Source of the DNA: SCTD01 sp963784675
GTDB taxonomy: Bacteria; Actinomycetota; Actinomycetes; Mycobacteriales; SCTD01
Assembly: GCA_963784675.1 (NCBI GenBank)
Contig: CAWASE010000002.1
Location: 186,001 to 250,000, forward strand
Direction: 5' to 3'
Length of the DNA stretch: 64,000 nt
Shown here piece by piece: positions 61,260 through 64,000 of the stretch. Numbering within the stretch: the first letter of the stretch is position 1; each line of letters opens with the position of its first letter. The notes beneath the pieces are model-generated. The model was not told the DNA's origin and did not search any database. It saw only the letters and a program-made list of their open reading frames with translations. The position numbers and the translations under genes are program-made.

Positions 61260-63750
61260 GCGAGCGCGTCGGGCGCGTCCTGGCGGGCCTGACGCTCGAG
61301 CAGAAGGCCAGGCTGACCGCCGGCGCGGGCCTGTGGACGGTCCCGGCGGTGCCGGGCGTGCCGGAGGTGACGCTGACCGACGGCCCCAACGGCGCGCGCG
61401 GCTCGGCCCTGCTCGGCGCCGGCGGGACGAGCGCGCTGTGCGTGCCGTGCGGCAGTGCGCTCGGCGCGACCTGGGACCCGTCGCTGGTGGAACGGGTCGG
61501 GCAGGTGCTCGGCGAGCAGGCCCGCTCCAAGTCCGCCCGCGTGCTGCTGGCGCCCACGATCAACCTGCACCGGCATCCGCTGGGCGGTCGGGGCTTCGAG
61601 TGCTACGCCGAGGATCCGCTGCTGTCCGGGCTGACCGCGGCCGGCTTCGTCCGCGGGGTGCAGAGCAGGGGGGTCGCGGCGCACCGCGAAGCACCTGGTG
61701 GCGAACGAGTCCGAGTTCGAGCGTCTGACGATGAGCTCGGAGGTCGACGAGCGCACGCTGCGCGAGCTGTACCTCGTCCCGTTCGAGCACGCGATCGCCG
61801 CCGGGCTGCTGGCCGTCATGACCTCCTACAACCGCGTGAACGGACGCTGGTGCAGCGAGGACGGGCCGCTGCTGACCGACTGGCTGCGGGGCGAGCAGGG
61901 CTTCACCGGCGTCGTGATGACCGACTGGTTCGCCGTCGGCTCGACGGTCGACAGCGCCGCCGCCGGGCTCGACCTGCAGATGCCGGGACCGGACCGGTTC
62001 TACGGCGGGCTGCTCGCCGACGCGGTGCGCGAGGGATGGGTGACCTGCCGGACGGCTCGACGAGATGGTCCGGCACTGGCTCGGCCTGATCGACGCGCTG
62101 GACGCCTGGGACGACGTCACCGTCCCGGAGGTGGCGCTGGAGCCCGACGAGCACCGGACCGTGGCCCGCGAGGCGGCGTCGGCGGCGACCGTGCTGCTCA
62201 GCAACGAGGGGCTGCTGCCGCTGAGCGGTGACGAGAGCGTCGCGCTGATCGGCCCGCTCGCGGCCCGGCCGCACGTGATGGGGGGCGGCTCGGCCCAGCT
62301 GCGCGCGCACCGCACGGTGTCGTTGCACGACGTGCTGCGCGGGCGGCTCGACGGGCGCGTGGTCCTGGAGCGTGGCTGCGACATCGACAAGACGGTCCGG
62401 CCGCTGTCGGCGCGCGGGGTGCGGGTCGAGCTGTTCGGCTCACCGGACCGCACCGGCGAGCCGGTCGCCGTCGAGTGGCGGGAGGACCTGCGGCTGTTGT
62501 GGTTCGGCGCACCCGCCGACGGTCTGGACGAGAACGCGTTCTCGCTGCGCGCCGCCGTGACCTTCACACCGCAGGAGTCCGGCACCCATCTGTTCACCCT
62601 GGCGCAGGCCGGCCGCGCCCGGCTGCTGCTCGACGGACGCGTGCTGCTCGACGGCGTCACCGAGCCGCCGCCGCCGGGGACCGAGCTGTTCGGCTTCGGC
62701 AGCCTGGAGCTGTCGGCCGAGGTCGGGCTGACGGCGGGACACCCGGTCGAGCTCGTCGTGGAGTACGCCGCGACCGGCTCGATGATCCTGCACGGGGTGT
62801 CTGTCGGGCACCGCCCTCCGCCGGCGCCGGACCCGATCGGCGCGGCGGTGGAGGCGGCCGGCCGGGCCGACGTCGCCGTGGTCGTGGTCGGGACCACCGA
62901 GGAGTGGGAGAGCGAAGGCCACGACCGCACGACGATGGCGCTGCCGGGCGCACAGGACGAGCTCGTCGCGCGGGTCTGCGCGGCCAACCCCCGGACGGTG
63001 GTGATCGTCTGCGCGGGCGCGCCGGTGGCGATGCCGTGGGCCGGTGCCGCCGCGGCGGTGCTGCTGCCCTGGCTCGGCGGGCAGGAGGGGGCGCTGTCCC
63101 TGGCCGACGTGCTCTACGGGGCGGCCGAGCCCGCCGGGCGTCTGCCCGTGACGTTCCCGCAGCGGCTCGAGCACGCGCCGGCGTACGCCGGCTGGCCGGG
63201 GTCGCACGACGTGTCGCCCTACAGCGAGGGCCTGCTCGTCGGCTACCGCTGGTACAGCACCCGCCACCTGCCCGTCGCGTTCCCGTTCGGCCACGGCGGC
63301 TCGTACACGACGTTCGCCTGGGGACCGGCCGAGCTGTCCGCCGACTCCTTCACGCCGGGGTCCCCGGTGACGGTCACGGTGGCGGTGACGAACACCGGCG
63401 ACCGGAGCGGCAGCGACGTCGTGCAGGTGTACCTGCGCCCGGTCGCGCGGCTGCCGGGCCGTCCGGCCGTCGAGCTGCGCGGCTTCGCCCGCGTCCACCT
63501 GCAGCCGGGGGAGACGGCGACGGCGCGGATCGTGCTGGCCGACCGTGCCTTCGCCGGGTGGGACCCGGGGGCGCCGGGCTCCGTGGCGGTGCGGGCCCGG
63601 CGGTCCGACGGTGGGATGGTGCCGGCCGAGCAGGGTCCGGTGCCGCGCGCAGCCGCCGGCTGGGTGATCGAGCCGGGTCCGGTGGACGTCCTGGTCGCAC
63701 GCTCGGTGGAGGACGTCGTGCAGGTGCTGCGGGTCGACGTCCAGCCGTAG
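61256..63750 (+). CDS. Glycoside hydrolase family 3 beta-glucosidase-like with PA14-like insert (two frame breaks)
   Basis: About 830 aa if joined, from ATG 61256. The frame-2 part (VGRVLAGLTLEQKARLTAGA, LTDGPNGARGS, RVLLAPTINLHRHPLGGRGF) shifts near 61685 to frame 3 (KHLVANESEFERLTMSSEVD; nucleophile Asp in FTGVVMTDWFAVGST). It shifts again near 62055 to frame 1 (EMVRHWLGLIDALDAWDDVT to the end). Between the second GH3 domain halves sits a PA14-like beta segment (RLLWFGAPADGLDENAFSLR, SGTHLFTLAQAGRARLLLDG). The tail holds a fibronectin III-like domain (VTVAVTNTGDRSGSDVVQVY). No signal peptide, so an intracellular glucosidase or xylosidase is likely. Confidence 0.85.
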
Positions 63751-63765
63751 GCCGGCGTCCGGGCG

Positions 63766-64000
63766 TCAGGGCGTCAGCACCGGCACGTTCTGCATGACCT
63801 CGATACGGGTGCCGTCAGGATCGGTGACGTAGCGCAGCCGGACGGCCGCCGGGTCGGCAGCATCGCCCAGGACGGTGAGCGTGTGGTCCAGCACCGTCCC
63901 GCCCGCAGCGCGCACGCGGTCGTCGAGGTCGTCGATCTCGTCCACCCGGAACGACAGGTGGGTGAAACCGAGCTCGGTCATCGCTTTGCGTTCGCCGGAG
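63766..64000 (-). CDS. VOC/glyoxalase-family protein, C-terminal part (5' end beyond window)
   Basis: The visible part reads ERKAMTELGFTHLSFRVDEI, then DDRVRAAGGTVLDHTLTVLG and RLRYVTDPDGTRIEVMQNVP. The frame runs past position 63981 with no stop (SGERKAMTEL), so ATG 63981 is probably internal. THLSFRVD and the Glu of RIEVMQ match the metal-ligand half-motifs of VOC enzymes. Substrate unknown. Confidence 0.85.
   Translation of the reverse strand, partial: SGERKAMTELGFTHLSFRVDEIDDLDDRVRAAGGTVLDHTLTVLGDAADPAAVRLRYVTDPDGTRIEVMQNVPVLTP

Overview
This is high-GC actinobacterial (Actinomycetota) chromosome. The clearest lineage markers are mca (mycothiol S-conjugate amidase), a DUF4307 protein beside greA, a DUF6542 protein beside ispH, a lipid-droplet-associated-like protein between xseA and ispH, frequent GTG starts, GTGA/ATGA stop-start overlaps, and a C-terminal LAATG sorting signal. 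The backbone keeps the gene order I remember from Mycobacterium tuberculosis around Rv1077-Rv1112: cbs-metB-greA-DUF4307-mca-small membrane protein-DUF255-hlyIII-Z-prenyl synthase-phoH2-fumarase-glpX-DUF4245-xseB-xseA-LD protein-ispH-DUF6542-ychF. The species is not a Mycobacterium. I cannot name the genus from sequence alone.

Layout. 1-2.1 kb: end of cystathionine beta-synthase, cystathionine gamma-synthase and a heptad-repeat coiled-coil protein. 2.2-10.1 kb: a membrane-anchored caspase-like protein, a secreted wall-type protein behind a structured leader, and a complete LIV-type ABC importer (lipoprotein, two permeases, two ATPases). 10.2-14.8 kb, minus strand: a MoxR/Mg-chelatase-like ATPase, two small membrane proteins and a VWA protein. 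14.9-31 kb: ilvA, greA, mca, arfB, an aldo/keto reductase, DUF255, hlyIII, pckG, prenyl synthase, phoH2, thrE-like exporter and fumC. 31-46.3 kb: RNase HI with a zinc-ribbon-like N-terminus, class I fumarase, xthA, glpX, a four-gene coupled flavin reductase/TetR/PLP operon, xseBA, ispH, rmuC and ychF.

46.3-52.6 kb is the main accessory find: a 6.28-kb integrative element in the 3' end of ychF. It is bounded by a perfect 16-bp direct repeat (TTCCGCTTCAACGTGT) that restores the ychF C-terminus. Inside each end lies the same 20-bp sequence, itself two AGTCCGCA boxes 11 bp apart. The element carries a tyrosine recombinase, an inverted-repeat/G-quadruplex motif upstream of it, a DUF2199 gene, an LRR-like gene, two unknown genes, and an XRE-ImmA/IrrE plus PIN (DUF4411) toxin-antitoxin-like pair whose toxin frame is broken.

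52.6-64 kb: small uncharacterised proteins, a PQQ-type sugar dehydrogenase, DUF2804, a large sortase-anchored M19-like hydrolase, a cytidylate-kinase-like protein, a GH3 glycosidase with a PA14-like insert, and the end of a VOC protein.

Only the sequence as given was read. About fifteen or more single-base frame breaks occur, concentrated in the first 12 kb and again in the element and the GH3 gene. The protein sequence on both sides of each break stays intact, so assembly error is the leading explanation. They are noted gene by gene.
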